Shown: positions 27,565 through 36,919, numbered from the stretch's first letter. The stretch is 64,000 nt of DNA from Methylobacterium sp. (GCA_013823325.1 PNLY01000003.1:59542-123541); one strand, 5' to 3'. The notes: a model not told the origin generated them from the sequence alone. Translations and numbers: made by a program.

Positions 27565-28320
27565 ATGAAGACCCGCATCATCACCGTACTGCTCCTGAAG
27601 GAGCAAGGGCTGGTCAAGACCATTCGCTTCAAGGACCCGACCTATGTCGGCGACCCCATCAACACCATCCGCATCTTCAACGAGAAGGAGGTCGACGAGA
27701 TCGTCCTGCTCGATATCGGCGCGACGCCGGCAGGTGCCGAGCCGAACTACCGGATGATCCAGGACATCGCAGGCGAGGCGTTCATGCCGGTCGGCTATGG
27801 CGGTGGCATCACCTCCTTCGAGCAGGCGAAGCGCATCTTCGAGACCGGCATCGAGAAGGTGGTGCTCAACGCCGCGATGTTCGACCAGCCCGCACTGATC
27901 GAGCGCCTGATCGGCGTCTATGGCGCTCAGGCGGTGGTCGCCTGCCTCGACGTCAGGAAGAATTTCTTCGGCCGCTACGAACTTTACAGCCATGGCGGCA
28001 AGCGTAAGCGCCCGGTTTCGCTCGACGAGCACCTTGCTGCCCTGCGCCGCCTCAACGTCGGCGAGGTCATCGTCAACAGCATGGATCGCGACGGCACGAT
28101 GAGCGGCTATGACCTTGCGCTGCTGCGCCACGTCACCGAGCGGGTCGAGGCCCCGGTTGTCGCCTGCGGCGGCGCCGCAACGGTCGAGGACTTCAAACAG
28201 GCGGTCGATGCCGGCGCCTCGGCGGTGGCGGCCGGCAGCATGTTCGTCTTCCGCGGCAAGCATCGCGCCGTGCTGATCAGCTATCCCGAGCGCAAGCTGC
28301 TGACGCAGCTCCTGCCATAG
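27565..28320 (+). CDS. hisF: HisF-type ammonia-channel subunit, catalytic Asp replaced by Leu
   Basis: The 251-residue TIM barrel has GGGITSFEQAKRIFETGIEK and NSMDRDGTMSGYDLALLRH as in HisF. In true HisF the first strand reads (A)CLDV and its aspartate (Asp11 in Thermotoga) is essential for cyclisation. Here the strand reads RIITVLLLKEQG, so that position is leucine 10; the second catalytic aspartate is kept (D129 in ACLDVRKN). This fits a protein that only conducts ammonia. It starts three bases after hisH and precedes wbpG by 80 bases. Confidence 0.92.
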   Translation: MKTRIITVLLLKEQGLVKTIRFKDPTYVGDPINTIRIFNEKEVDEIVLLDIGATPAGAEPNYRMIQDIAGEAFMPVGYGGGITSFEQAKRIFETGIEKVVLNAAMFDQPALIERLIGVYGAQAVVACLDVRKNFFGRYELYSHGGKRKRPVSLDEHLAALRRLNVGEVIVNSMDRDGTMSGYDLALLRHVTERVEAPVVACGGAATVEDFKQAVDAGASAVAAGSMFVFRGKHRAVLISYPERKLLTQLLP

Positions 28321-28400
28321 CCGGACTGCATTCGCGCCGGCGGGCTTGTGAACCGCGCTTCGGCCTGCGATGTAGCCGCAAGATCAACTGGAAAGAGACG

Positions 28401-29582
28401 ATGGCCCTGATCACCGACGCCTGGATGCCGGACGGGCGCAAGCGCCCCTACCGCATGTGCGTGCGCTGCGTGATGGATACGACCGACCCCGACATCTCCT
28501 TCGACGAGGCCGGCGTCTGCAGCCATTGTCGTAATTTCGAGACGGTCTTCCGACCGCACTGGAAACCGACCCCGGAGGGCTGGGCCGAGTTCGAGGCGAA
28601 GCTCGCCGAGATCAAGGCCTATGGCCAGGGCAAGGAATACGATTGCATCATCGGCCTCTCCGGTGGTGTCGATTCCTCCTACCTCGCCACCAAGGCCGTC
28701 GAATGGGGCCTGCGCCCGCTGGTCGTGCATGTCGATGCCGGCTGGAATTCCGAGCTCGCCGTCAAGAACATCGAGCAGATCGTCTCCAAGCTCGGGCTCG
28801 ACCTCGTCACCCATGTCGTCGACTGGGAGGCGATGAAGGACCTCCAGCTCGCCTTCCTGCGCTCCAACGTCGCCAATCAGGACATCCCGCAGGACTATGC
28901 CTTCTTCGCCGCGCTCTACAGCTACGCGATCAAGGCCGACATCCGCTATGTCATCAACGGCACCAATTTCGCGACCGAGAGCATCCTGCCGCAGGGCTGG
29001 GGCTACGATGCGATGGACGCCCGCCATATCGTCGCGATCCACAAGCGGTTCGGCACCAGGCCGCTGCGCAATTTCCCGCTGATCTCCCTGTTCAACTACT
29101 ATTTCTATTTTCCGAAGATCCGGAAGATGGAGATCGTCTCGCCGCTCAACTTCATTCCCTATTCGAAGAAAGAGGCGATCGACCATCTGGAGAACCAGTA
29201 TGGCTGGCGCTACTACGGCGGCAAGCATTACGAGTCGCGCTGGACGCGGTTCTACCAGTCCTATTACCTCCCGCAGAAATTCGGCTACGACAAGCGCAAG
29301 GCCCATCTCGCCAGCCTGATCGTCACCGACCAGATGACGCGCGAAGAGGCGCTGGCCGAGCTGGAGAAGCCGCTGGTCACCGACAACGAGCTCGCCGAGG
29401 ACAAAGCCTTCATCGCCAAGAAGCTCGGCATCGGGGAGGCTGAGCTCGACGACTTCATCCGCCAACCCCCGCGCCACTACAAGGACTACCCGACCAATGA
29501 GGCGCAGCTCAAATGGTCGCTGCGCGCCTATGGCCTGCTGAGTCGCGCTGGCCGCCTGATCGGCATCGGCAAGCCGCGCTGA
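28401..29582 (+). CDS. wbpG: N-acetyl sugar amidotransferase, WbpG/PseA family
   Basis: The protein has 393 residues. Near the N-terminus CVRCVMDTTDPDI and CSHCRNFE give two CxxC pairs, probably a zinc site. The PP-loop IIGLSGGVDSSYLATKAVEW binds ATP. Later come INGTNFATESILPQGWGYD and the C-terminal half typical of WbpG/PseA. The family adenylates the acetamido oxygen of a sugar nucleotide and replaces it with ammonia, giving acetamidino. The ammonia comes from the HisH/HisF pair just upstream. With the WbpABDE homologues the product is probably an acetamidino derivative of UDP-GlcNAc3NAcA or its epimer. It has GGAAAGAG before its ATG. Confidence 0.92.
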   Translation: MALITDAWMPDGRKRPYRMCVRCVMDTTDPDISFDEAGVCSHCRNFETVFRPHWKPTPEGWAEFEAKLAEIKAYGQGKEYDCIIGLSGGVDSSYLATKAVEWGLRPLVVHVDAGWNSELAVKNIEQIVSKLGLDLVTHVVDWEAMKDLQLAFLRSNVANQDIPQDYAFFAALYSYAIKADIRYVINGTNFATESILPQGWGYDAMDARHIVAIHKRFGTRPLRNFPLISLFNYYFYFPKIRKMEIVSPLNFIPYSKKEAIDHLENQYGWRYYGGKHYESRWTRFYQSYYLPQKFGYDKRKAHLASLIVTDQMTREEALAELEKPLVTDNELAEDKAFIAKKLGIGEAELDDFIRQPPRHYKDYPTNEAQLKWSLRAYGLLSRAGRLIGIGKPR

Positions 29583-29588
29583 CCGGGC

Positions 29589-30965
29589 TCAGCGGTTGGA
29601 CACGATGTTCTTCAGCCGCCGGCCGAACTCGGCGAGCGGGAAGCGCAGGATCAGGTATTCGGCGACCTGCCAGACCCAGACGATCGCCGGAACGGGTTTG
29701 CGGAGGTCGAGCTTGAGCTTGAGCATGTCGATCCAGGCAACGCGCCGCGCCGTCGCCGATTCCTTGCCGCGCAGCGCGGTGTAGACCGCGACCTTGGGCG
29801 GCGTGCCGCCGAGCTTGCCGTCGATCTGTGCATAGACCTCGGCGGCGCGGCGCTGCACCAGCGTATAGCCTTGCGACTCCGCCACCTCCTCGCGCGACAT
29901 CGGCATCTGCGCGAGATAGCCCCTGGCGGCCGCCTCCTCCATCAGCGCCTGCCCCGCGGCGCTGCGCGTCACCACCGCCGAGAAGCCGCCGCCACCGGCT
30001 GCCGCCGACATGTCGCGGAAGCGGCGCGAATGCGGGTCGCCGACGGCGATATCGGCGAAGTCGCCGATCTGGTCAGGGCAGATGCGGCAGCGCTTCAGCA
30101 TCCAGAAGCCCTGGAACGCCGCCATGTAGTGCATCACCATGGCACGGCTGTTGCCGCGGATGCGCGCGATCGTCCTCGTCGTGCCGTCGGCGAGCGCAAG
30201 TCTGATCCGCCCTGGCCAGGCGCCGTCGCGATAGCCGATCTCGCGGACCTGGCCCGGATCGACGCCGTGCCGGGCGAGGTAGTAGCCGATGCCGTGATAG
30301 CTATTGAGTCCGCCGCAGAACAGCGAGATCAGCACGACCGCATCGCGCTGCAACGCCGGCCGCTCCAGGATCAGCTTGCGCATCGCCGCGACCTGGCAGG
30401 GCAGCCCGACAAAGGCGAACGGCCCCTCGCCTTCGAGGAAGCCGCGCAGGCCGGCGCCGAAATCGGAGGGGTGATAATGCGAGCCATGCGCGGTGGCGAA
30501 CGCTCCGGCGTTGCGGATCTCGTGGCCGGCGCCATCGCGCTGTCCGGGCAAGGTGCCCAGCACATAGGCCCGCGTGATCCGGCCGCTGTCGAACAGCAGG
30601 CGGATCAGCGCCGGCACGACGCCGCCGGAGGCCGCGCGCATGCGCTCGTCGGCATCGTTCGAATAGGCGGCGCAGGTTGCAACGACCTCGCCCAGCATCG
30701 GGTCCGGCGGCTCGCGGCCATAGGCCTCCTGCGCCAGCGCCGGCAGATCCATCTCCGCGCCGGGGCAGAGGAAGGCGCCGGGCGCCTGCCCCGGCTGCCA
30801 GCCGGAGACCACCGGCCTGTAGATGCCGTCCGTTTCGTCGCGCGCCATCGCGACCGAGACGCTCTCGGCGGCGCCGCTCAGCGTCGCCGCGCAGAAGCCG
30901 CACCCCATGCACTGCCCGCGCGCGACGATAGCTTCGAGCGGGTGCATCTGAGCCCTGTCAGCCAT
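29589..30965 (-). CDS. FrhB-family (coenzyme F420 hydrogenase beta subunit-like) Fe-S protein
   Basis: The protein has about 458 residues. An N-terminal ferredoxin-like motif, GQCMGCGFC, is followed by FLCPGAEMD. A central FrhB core has MRAASGGVVPALIRLLF and AFVGLPCQVAAMRKL. A late cysteine group KRCRICPDQIGDFADIAVGD completes a probable 4Fe-4S site. The ATG at 30965 is preferred over a GTG at 30977: it has GAGGGCGAGG before it and overlaps the upstream stop by eight bases. Relatives occur beside polysaccharide pyruvyltransferases in exopolysaccharide loci, as here. The electron donor and reaction are not known. Confidence 0.85.
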   Translation of the reverse strand: MADRAQMHPLEAIVARGQCMGCGFCAATLSGAAESVSVAMARDETDGIYRPVVSGWQPGQAPGAFLCPGAEMDLPALAQEAYGREPPDPMLGEVVATCAAYSNDADERMRAASGGVVPALIRLLFDSGRITRAYVLGTLPGQRDGAGHEIRNAGAFATAHGSHYHPSDFGAGLRGFLEGEGPFAFVGLPCQVAAMRKLILERPALQRDAVVLISLFCGGLNSYHGIGYYLARHGVDPGQVREIGYRDGAWPGRIRLALADGTTRTIARIRGNSRAMVMHYMAAFQGFWMLKRCRICPDQIGDFADIAVGDPHSRRFRDMSAAAGGGGFSAVVTRSAAGQALMEEAAARGYLAQMPMSREEVAESQGYTLVQRRAAEVYAQIDGKLGGTPPKVAVYTALRGKESATARRVAWIDMLKLKLDLRKPVPAIVWVWQVAEYLILRFPLAEFGRRLKNIVSNR

Positions 30966-31893
30966 CCTCGCCCTCACGCGCGCTCAGAACCCGCAAGCCG
31001 GCGAAGCCGACCCCGATCGCCGCGACGTCGCCAACCAGCGAATTGATCCGCGAGGCCAGCGCAACCGCCAGCGCCAGCTCGATCGGCACCGATTGCGACA
31101 GCAGCGCCACCATCAGACCCTCGCGCACGCCAAGCCCGGATGGCGAGAACACCGCCAGGATGCCGGAGAGCCCGGCCGCGCCGTAGATTGCCGCGCAGCG
31201 ACTCCAGGAGAGCTGGTCGATCCCCATGCTCCGGCACAGGAGCCAGAACGACAAGGTGATGATGCACCAGGCCGAGACGTAGTAGACGAGCAGGCCGAGG
31301 ATCACCGCGAAGTTCACGCTGTCCACCGCCGCCTCCAGTCCGAGCAGCCGGAAGATGCGCCGCTTGATCGGCGGCAGCAGCAGCACGAAGCCGACCGCCG
31401 CGAGCCCCGCCACGATCAGCGCCAGCCGTTGCGGCGTGACATAGGCCGAGACCAAGTCGAACTGCGCCAGCAGCGCGACGATCAGGAGGAAGACCAGGCC
31501 GCTGCCGACCGAGAACAGGCTCTCCAGGCCGACGGCGGCGAGCACCTGTTGTGTCCGCGCCTGGGCGCGCAGCATATAGGCGCCGATGCGGTAGGTCACG
31601 AGCACGATATTGCCCGGGACGTATTTGCCGAACAGCGAGTAGCCCCAGATAGCGATGCTCGTCCCGATCGGCAGCCCGATGCCCATCGCCCGCGTGATCA
31701 GGTGCCAGCCGATGCCGTAGGAGAAGGAATAGGCCACGGCCAGCAACAGCGACAGGAAAGCCAGCGACCAGTTCACCGCCGGCCAGGCCGGCGGGCGGTT
31801 CTGCCATTGTAGCCCGGCATAGTACCACAGCGCCGCGATGCCGATCGCGAACATGGCGATGTTGATCAGGCGGAAGAGCTTCTTGCGCGTCAT
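30958..31893 (-). CDS. LPG_synthase_TM / UPF0104 flippase-like membrane protein (second of two)
   Basis: The protein has 311 residues and about eight hydrophobic spans. SYGIGWHLITRAMG, YSLFGKYVPGNIVLVTYRIG and IFSPSGLGVREG-like VFSPSGLGVREGLMVALLS are family marks. It is related to the protein at 20255 but clearly diverged. It lies five bases after the pyruvyltransferase and overlaps the FrhB gene, so all three are translated as a unit. It may carry a lipid-linked intermediate for a modification at the outer face of the membrane. Confidence 0.85.
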   Translation of the reverse strand: MTRKKLFRLINIAMFAIGIAALWYYAGLQWQNRPPAWPAVNWSLAFLSLLLAVAYSFSYGIGWHLITRAMGIGLPIGTSIAIWGYSLFGKYVPGNIVLVTYRIGAYMLRAQARTQQVLAAVGLESLFSVGSGLVFLLIVALLAQFDLVSAYVTPQRLALIVAGLAAVGFVLLLPPIKRRIFRLLGLEAAVDSVNFAVILGLLVYYVSAWCIITLSFWLLCRSMGIDQLSWSRCAAIYGAAGLSGILAVFSPSGLGVREGLMVALLSQSVPIELALAVALASRINSLVGDVAAIGVGFAGLRVLSAREGEDG

Positions 31894-31898
31894 GCTGG

Positions 31899-33161
31899 TC
31901 AGCGACCACGCGCCGCGCCGGCCAGGTGGCCCATCACGGCATCGAAACTGAGCGCCGCCTGCCGGAGCACCGCGGGACGCTGGGCGCTGACCTGCTCGCG
32001 GCGGGGCGCAGCATTGTCCCGGAGCTTCGCCACCTCGGCGCAGAGTCGCTCGGCGGAGAGCTCCCCGGCCGGGATGATCAGGTCCTCGCCGCCGAAATAA
32101 CCGAGCAGCTCGGAATATTTGAAGCTCCAGCTAATCGTCAGCGGCGGCACGCCGCAAGCGAGCGCCGCGACGGTCGCATGATAGCGCGAGGTGATCGCGA
32201 AGCTCGCCTCCGAGAAGATCGCCCGCAGGATCTTCGCATCTGCCGGCGGATCGATCACGATGGTCCGCTCGCGATTGGCGATACGCTCGTGCAATGCCTT
32301 CGCTTCGGCGATGTCGTTGTTCTTGCCGGCATCGGTGTTGAGGCTGTGCGGCAGGATGGCGACGAAGATGCCGGCCTGGTTGAGCTGGTCGGCCGCGGCG
32401 GCGAGCGCGCCGAGGTAATCGACGCCGGCCGCCTCGCAGGCGCGCCGCGTGACCCGGCTGGGCGAGACGATGACGAAGGGCGCGCCGCGCATCGCCGCCG
32501 GAACGAGCTGCCGCGCCGCGGCGAAATCCCCCTCGGAAAGCGCGAGCAGGAAGCTGCAATCGGGTGCGTCGGGAGCTTTGATCCCGATCCCGGCCAGTTG
32601 CCGCGCCGACTGCGCGCCGCGGGCGACGACAGCCGCGCAACGCCTCAGCGCCCAGTGCGAGATCGCCTTCCAGTAACCGGACCGGAACGGGCCGAGCGAC
32701 TGGGCCAGCTTGAAGTGCGGAACCCCGGCGGCGAAGGAGGGGATGCAGCAGGCGAGGTTGTAGGCCAGGAGCGGCAGCCCCCGACCCTCGACGAAAGCGA
32801 TGCCGGAGAGATCGACGATCGCGTCGCATTCAGCGATCCGCCGCAGATGCCCGAAGGCGAATTTGCGCACAAAGCGGGGACCGGTCACAAGCGCGACCAG
32901 GTTGGCGAGGATCGCCAGGCTGAAATCGACGGCGAGGAACTTGAGCGGCGGGATCGGCGCGATCTCCATCTCGCCGCGCAGCGGCGAGGCCCGATCGGCC
33001 TCCGGATAAATCGAGAACAACCGCAGCTCCGGCGCGGGGTCGAGCCGCTGCATCTGCTGACGCACCGTCTCCAGCATCGCCTGCCCACCCATATTGCCGG
33101 TGAGCGTCACGCCGACGATGCCGACACGCAGCCGGCCCGTACCTGTCGAGCGCTGCGTCAT
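31899..33161 (-). CDS. Polysaccharide pyruvyltransferase family protein
   Basis: The 420-residue GT-B-like protein shows VGIVGVTLTGNMGGQAMLET at the N-terminus, a central FKLAQSLGPFRSGYWK and the C-terminal core ASFAITSRYHATVAALACG. These are the WcaK/AmsJ/CsaB pattern. Such enzymes add a ketal-linked pyruvate from phosphoenolpyruvate to a sugar. It overlaps the methyltransferase upstream by four bases. Pyruvylation would add negative charge; the family also includes members with altered function, so the donor is inferred. Confidence 0.88.
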   Translation of the reverse strand: MTQRSTGTGRLRVGIVGVTLTGNMGGQAMLETVRQQMQRLDPAPELRLFSIYPEADRASPLRGEMEIAPIPPLKFLAVDFSLAILANLVALVTGPRFVRKFAFGHLRRIAECDAIVDLSGIAFVEGRGLPLLAYNLACCIPSFAAGVPHFKLAQSLGPFRSGYWKAISHWALRRCAAVVARGAQSARQLAGIGIKAPDAPDCSFLLALSEGDFAAARQLVPAAMRGAPFVIVSPSRVTRRACEAAGVDYLGALAAAADQLNQAGIFVAILPHSLNTDAGKNNDIAEAKALHERIANRERTIVIDPPADAKILRAIFSEASFAITSRYHATVAALACGVPPLTISWSFKYSELLGYFGGEDLIIPAGELSAERLCAEVAKLRDNAAPRREQVSAQRPAVLRQAALSFDAVMGHLAGAARGR

Positions 33162-34072
33162 GCGCCCGGCCCGGACGATGCGCCGGGCTTGCGGACGGTC
33201 ACCGTCATGATGTCACCGAGATTGAGCGGAACCTTCCAATCCGGCGGGATCGGCAGGCTCCATTTCGCGGCGCGATAAAAGCCTAGCGCCCGCAGGCCCT
33301 TGTGGACCAGAAAGGAGACGCTGACCAGCTTGGCCGGCCGCGAGATCGTCACGTCCTTCGCTCCGAGATCGGCGAACAGCCGCCTGGCCGAGGCCTCGGT
33401 ATAGAACTGCATGTTTCCTGGCGGGATCATAAGCGGCCAGCGCGCCTTGGCGATCCGCGCCGCGAGCGAGCCGGCATCCGGCATGGTCAGGACCAAATGC
33501 CCGCCCTCGGCGACGCGATCCAGCAGCCGTGCCGCCGTCTCGTGCGGCGCCTGGAAGCCCGAGAACACGTCCCACAGCGTGACGACGTCGTAGCGCTTCG
33601 GGTTCTCCTCCTGCGCCAGCGCATCGCCGAGTCTGACCCGGGCACCGATTCGCGCCGCCTGATCGACAGCGGTCTGCTCGATCTCGAGCCCCTCTGCGTC
33701 GAAATCATCCTTCGCCGCCAGCACGAAATAACCGACGCCGCAGCCGACATCGAGCAGGCTGCCGCGCATGCCCGCCGCCTTCAGCGACGCCACGCGCCGG
33801 CGCGCGTTGACCAGCGGTGGATAGTTTTCCGCCTCGGGCTTCAGCGACCCGTCGGCATTGTGCGGCGCCGACTGCTGGCTCGTGCCGTAGAAATAGCGCG
33901 AGTAGATTTCGCTGAAGAGGTCCTTGGAGCTCTCGCCTTCGGCCCAGAGATGGCCGCAATCACCGCAGCGCCTGACGGTGTAGACCGGCCGCGAGCTCAG
34001 ATCGTCGCGGGCGACCATATAGGCAAGAGAGATCGCTCCTGACCGGCAGATAGGGCAACCGCTCGTGGTCAA
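33158..34072 (-). CDS. SAM-dependent methyltransferase with N-terminal zinc ribbon
   Basis: The protein has 304 residues. CPICRSG and CGDCGHLW near the start form a four-cysteine zinc site. The methyltransferase core follows with SLLDVGCGVGYFVLAAK, the acidic residue in GLEIEQ and VTLWDVFSGFQAPHE. This layout is shared with sugar C- or O-methyltransferases of deoxysugar and surface-glycan clusters. The start is a TTG at 34072, immediately before the cysteine motif, with GGAG eleven bases upstream. It overlaps the pyruvyltransferase gene. The spacer 34073-34241 shows no gene. Confidence 0.85.
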   Translation of the reverse strand: MTTSGCPICRSGAISLAYMVARDDLSSRPVYTVRRCGDCGHLWAEGESSKDLFSEIYSRYFYGTSQQSAPHNADGSLKPEAENYPPLVNARRRVASLKAAGMRGSLLDVGCGVGYFVLAAKDDFDAEGLEIEQTAVDQAARIGARVRLGDALAQEENPKRYDVVTLWDVFSGFQAPHETAARLLDRVAEGGHLVLTMPDAGSLAARIAKARWPLMIPPGNMQFYTEASARRLFADLGAKDVTISRPAKLVSVSFLVHKGLRALGFYRAAKWSLPIPPDWKVPLNLGDIMTVTVRKPGASSGPGA

Positions 34073-34241
34073 TGTCGCTGCGCTCCGGCCGAATGCGGCT
34101 CGATGAAAGGACCCAGGCCATGCGTGTCCCGCTCTCGAGAGCGCCGGCAGCGACCTGGCCGCCCCGGTATCGACGCCGGTCGGGTAGCGGGTTGCCCATC
34201 ATTAATCAAGCCCCGCGGGCGCACGCCAAGGCCGCCCCGGA

Positions 34242-34931
34242 TCAGGACGGGTGATAGCGCCAACGCTGGACGAGGTCCTTGTAGCGCTCCTCGCCGAGGC
34301 CGAAGCGGACCAGGCGGGCGGCGATATCCTTGTTGGCCACGATCCACATCGAGAACGGGTCTGAATAAAGCGGGCTCGCCGCGAAGCCGAGCGCGCCGCC
34401 GTCGATACAAGAGAGCAAGGCCCGGTCCTCCCCGATCCGCATCAGATGCAGGGCGTCGGACACCAGGATCAGGTTGCGCCCCGGCGCGGCGATCTGGCGC
34501 AAAGGGCAGATCGCCGCCAGGTTCGACAGCGTATCGTAGGAGCCGCCATCGGCTGCCGCGACATCATTACGCCCCAGCATCGCTCTCGCCCGCTGCGCCT
34601 GGGTCTCGGCGCCGACGGCGCTGCGCCAGGGGCGATAGCCGCCGACGAAGAGCAGCCGATCGACCTTGCCTTCGCGCAACAAAGCGACTGCACGCTCGAA
34701 GCGCTGCGTATGGAACGGCTCGGCGCTGTTATAGAACACGACCGCGGCCGCAGGGCCTGCGGTCGCGGGCAGCATCTCGCGGCCATATCGCGCATCCGCA
34801 TAAAGCCACAGTGCAAACACGGCCGCGGTATCCGCAACCAGAAGCGCCGCGACTGCTCCGACGAACCGGCGCCACCGGCGCCGGCGCCTTGCCGGAGCCC
34901 GGATGTCGGAGCCGGTCGCCGCATCGGCCAT
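34242..34931 (-). CDS. YdcF/ElyC-like (DUF218) protein with N-terminal membrane anchor
   Basis: The 229-residue protein has a basic N-terminus (RRRRRWRRFVG) and one hydrophobic helix (about 24-46). The DUF218 domain then shows LREGKVDRLLFVGGYRP and the acidic-polar segment PGRNLILVSDALHLMR. DUF218 proteins such as ElyC affect use of undecaprenyl phosphate or envelope assembly; their chemistry is largely unknown. The gene starts two bases after the asnB-like stop. It may process or police a lipid-linked step of this glycan. Confidence 0.8.
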   Translation of the reverse strand: MADAATGSDIRAPARRRRRWRRFVGAVAALLVADTAAVFALWLYADARYGREMLPATAGPAAAVVFYNSAEPFHTQRFERAVALLREGKVDRLLFVGGYRPWRSAVGAETQAQRARAMLGRNDVAAADGGSYDTLSNLAAICPLRQIAAPGRNLILVSDALHLMRIGEDRALLSCIDGGALGFAASPLYSDPFSMWIVANKDIAARLVRFGLGEERYKDLVQRWRYHPS

Positions 34932-34933
34932 GT

Positions 34934-36832
34934 TCAGATCCCGGCTTCGAACCGTTCACCCCAGATGCCGAGGTTGACGATCCGCCAGAGCAGGAAATCG
35001 ACGGGCTTGCGCCCCTCCAGCATGTCGGCTGCAAGCGCGCGCACGCCATCGGCGTTGAACAGCCCGGGATAGCGCCGCAGCGTCGCCTCGACGCCTTCGG
35101 TCATCATTCCCTTGAGCGGCCCCCGGAACCAGGCCTGTTCTGGTGTGGCAAAGCCGAGCTTGTCACGCCGCTGCAGCACGGCCGGCGGCAGGACCGCCTC
35201 CATGGCGCGGCGCAACACCCGCTTGGTGTCGCCGCCGACGATCTTGTGGTCGTTGCCGAGGGCCAGGCTGAACTCGACCAGCGGATGATCGAGGAACGGC
35301 ACGCGCGCCTCGATCCCGTGCGCCATCGAATTGCGATCCTCCCAGTGCAACAGCATCGACAGGTTCGAACCATAGGTCAGGTTCATGCACAGCGTCCGCA
35401 GATCGGTGACCGGCGGCAGGCCGAGTTCGACGCGGGCGCGCTCGAAGGCGGTGCGATCCGAGCCCTGCGCCTGCAGCAGTTCGCCGCCGAGCCAGTCGTG
35501 CTGGGTCAGCGCCCTGTGCCGGTTGCGCAGCATGCCGGCGAGGCCGGTCGGCAGCAGCGGGATCAGCGCATGCTTCGCCTGCTGGGCGATCGGCACGCCA
35601 TGCCAGGCCTGGCGCTCCCGCATGGTGCGCAGCGCCTCGGCGAGCTTGAGCTGCTTGATCAGCCCGGCCAGATGGAAAGAAAAGCTGTGATGGTAGCCGC
35701 CGAGCGGCTCGTCGGCCCCCTGCCCGTCCAGCATCACCTTGACGCCGACGCGGCGCGCTTCCTCGAACACGCACCATTGTGCAAAGATCGAGGTCGAGCC
35801 GAAGGGCTCGTCCTGGTGCCAGGTGATGTCCGCCGCGCGCGCGAACACCTCTTCCGCCTTTGGGAAGATGAAATGCGGCTGCGTATGCGCATGCGCGACG
35901 ACCGCGTCCATGAACGGCTTCTCGTCGACGCTCTTCTCGGCGTAGCAGGCCGAGACGGTATTGACCTTCGCTCCGCCGGCGCTGGAGCCCATCATCTGCG
36001 ACATCAGGCAGACGATGCTGGAGGAATCGAGCCCGCCCGACAGGCAGGATCCAACCGGGACATCCGAGCGCAGGTGGAGCCTGACAGCGTCTGCCAGCAT
36101 GGCGTGGAAACGCTCGGCGGCTTCCTTCTCCCCGATGGCGATCTCGCCGGCGCTCGCCGGATACCAGCGCTGGACCGGCACGACGGGCGCGCCGGCACGG
36201 CTGGCATCGATCATGACGCTTTCACCTCCGCGAATCTGGACGATGCCCTCGAACATCGTCTCGGAGGTGTGGTCGGAAATGCCCGAGGCGAGGAAATCAT
36301 GCACGCGGGGGACATTCATCCGCCCGGAGAGGCCGGGCAGGCCGAGCAATTGCTTGATCTCGGAACCAAACGCGACGCCGCGCGGCGTCGCGGCGAGGTA
36401 GAGCGGCTTGATGCCGTAGCGGTCGCGCGCCGCAAAAAGGGTCTTGTCGCGATCATCCCAGATCAGGAAAGAAAACATACCCCGCAGCCGCGGCAGCGCT
36501 GCCTCGCCCCAGAGCATGTAGGCGCGCAGCAGCACTTCCGAATCGGATTCGCTGGCGAAGACCTCGCCCTTCGCACGCATCTCCTCGCGCAATTCGATGT
36601 AGTTGTAGATCTCGCCGTTGAAGACGAGGTGATAGCGGCCGGATGCGTCCGCCATCGGCTGCAGGCCGGCATCGGACACGTCGATGATCGCGAGGCGCCG
36701 ATGACCGAGCGCAATCGGGCCGGCAGGGCTCGAGTAGGTCTGCCAGCCGCTGCCATCGGGCCCGCGATGCGCGACGATGTCGATGCGCGCGCGCTCGGGC
36801 TCGAACCCCACAGATGCAAACAGGCCGCACAT
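34934..36832 (-). CDS. asnB: AsnB-type glutamine-dependent amidotransferase (asparagine synthase-like)
   Basis: The protein has 632 residues. The N-terminal nucleophile is Cys2 (MCGLFASVGF), with RGPDGSGW and GEIYNYIELREEM of the glutaminase domain. The synthetase domain has the PP-loop GSCLSGGLDSSSIVC (near residue 266) and MAHGIEARVPFLDHPLVEF. Members in surface-glycan loci, such as WbpS, amidate the carboxyl group of hexuronic acids instead of making asparagine. Given a uronic-acid glycan here, that role is likely. Housekeeping asparagine synthesis cannot be ruled out. Confidence 0.88.
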   Translation of the reverse strand: MCGLFASVGFEPERARIDIVAHRGPDGSGWQTYSSPAGPIALGHRRLAIIDVSDAGLQPMADASGRYHLVFNGEIYNYIELREEMRAKGEVFASESDSEVLLRAYMLWGEAALPRLRGMFSFLIWDDRDKTLFAARDRYGIKPLYLAATPRGVAFGSEIKQLLGLPGLSGRMNVPRVHDFLASGISDHTSETMFEGIVQIRGGESVMIDASRAGAPVVPVQRWYPASAGEIAIGEKEAAERFHAMLADAVRLHLRSDVPVGSCLSGGLDSSSIVCLMSQMMGSSAGGAKVNTVSACYAEKSVDEKPFMDAVVAHAHTQPHFIFPKAEEVFARAADITWHQDEPFGSTSIFAQWCVFEEARRVGVKVMLDGQGADEPLGGYHHSFSFHLAGLIKQLKLAEALRTMRERQAWHGVPIAQQAKHALIPLLPTGLAGMLRNRHRALTQHDWLGGELLQAQGSDRTAFERARVELGLPPVTDLRTLCMNLTYGSNLSMLLHWEDRNSMAHGIEARVPFLDHPLVEFSLALGNDHKIVGGDTKRVLRRAMEAVLPPAVLQRRDKLGFATPEQAWFRGPLKGMMTEGVEATLRRYPGLFNADGVRALAADMLEGRKPVDFLLWRIVNLGIWGERFEAGI

Positions 36833-36919
36833 CGCGCTTCAGATCCTCGCTCGGCAAGCGGCTCTCTTATCCGAGGAGGAGCGTCGGCAAAAGCCCGCGC
36901 CAAGCCGAACCGGCCTGCG

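Noticed and set aside
26929-28320. Histidine biosynthesis operon
   Set aside because: Only hisH and hisF types occur, the HisF catalytic Asp is lost, and wbpG plus glycosyltransferases flank them.
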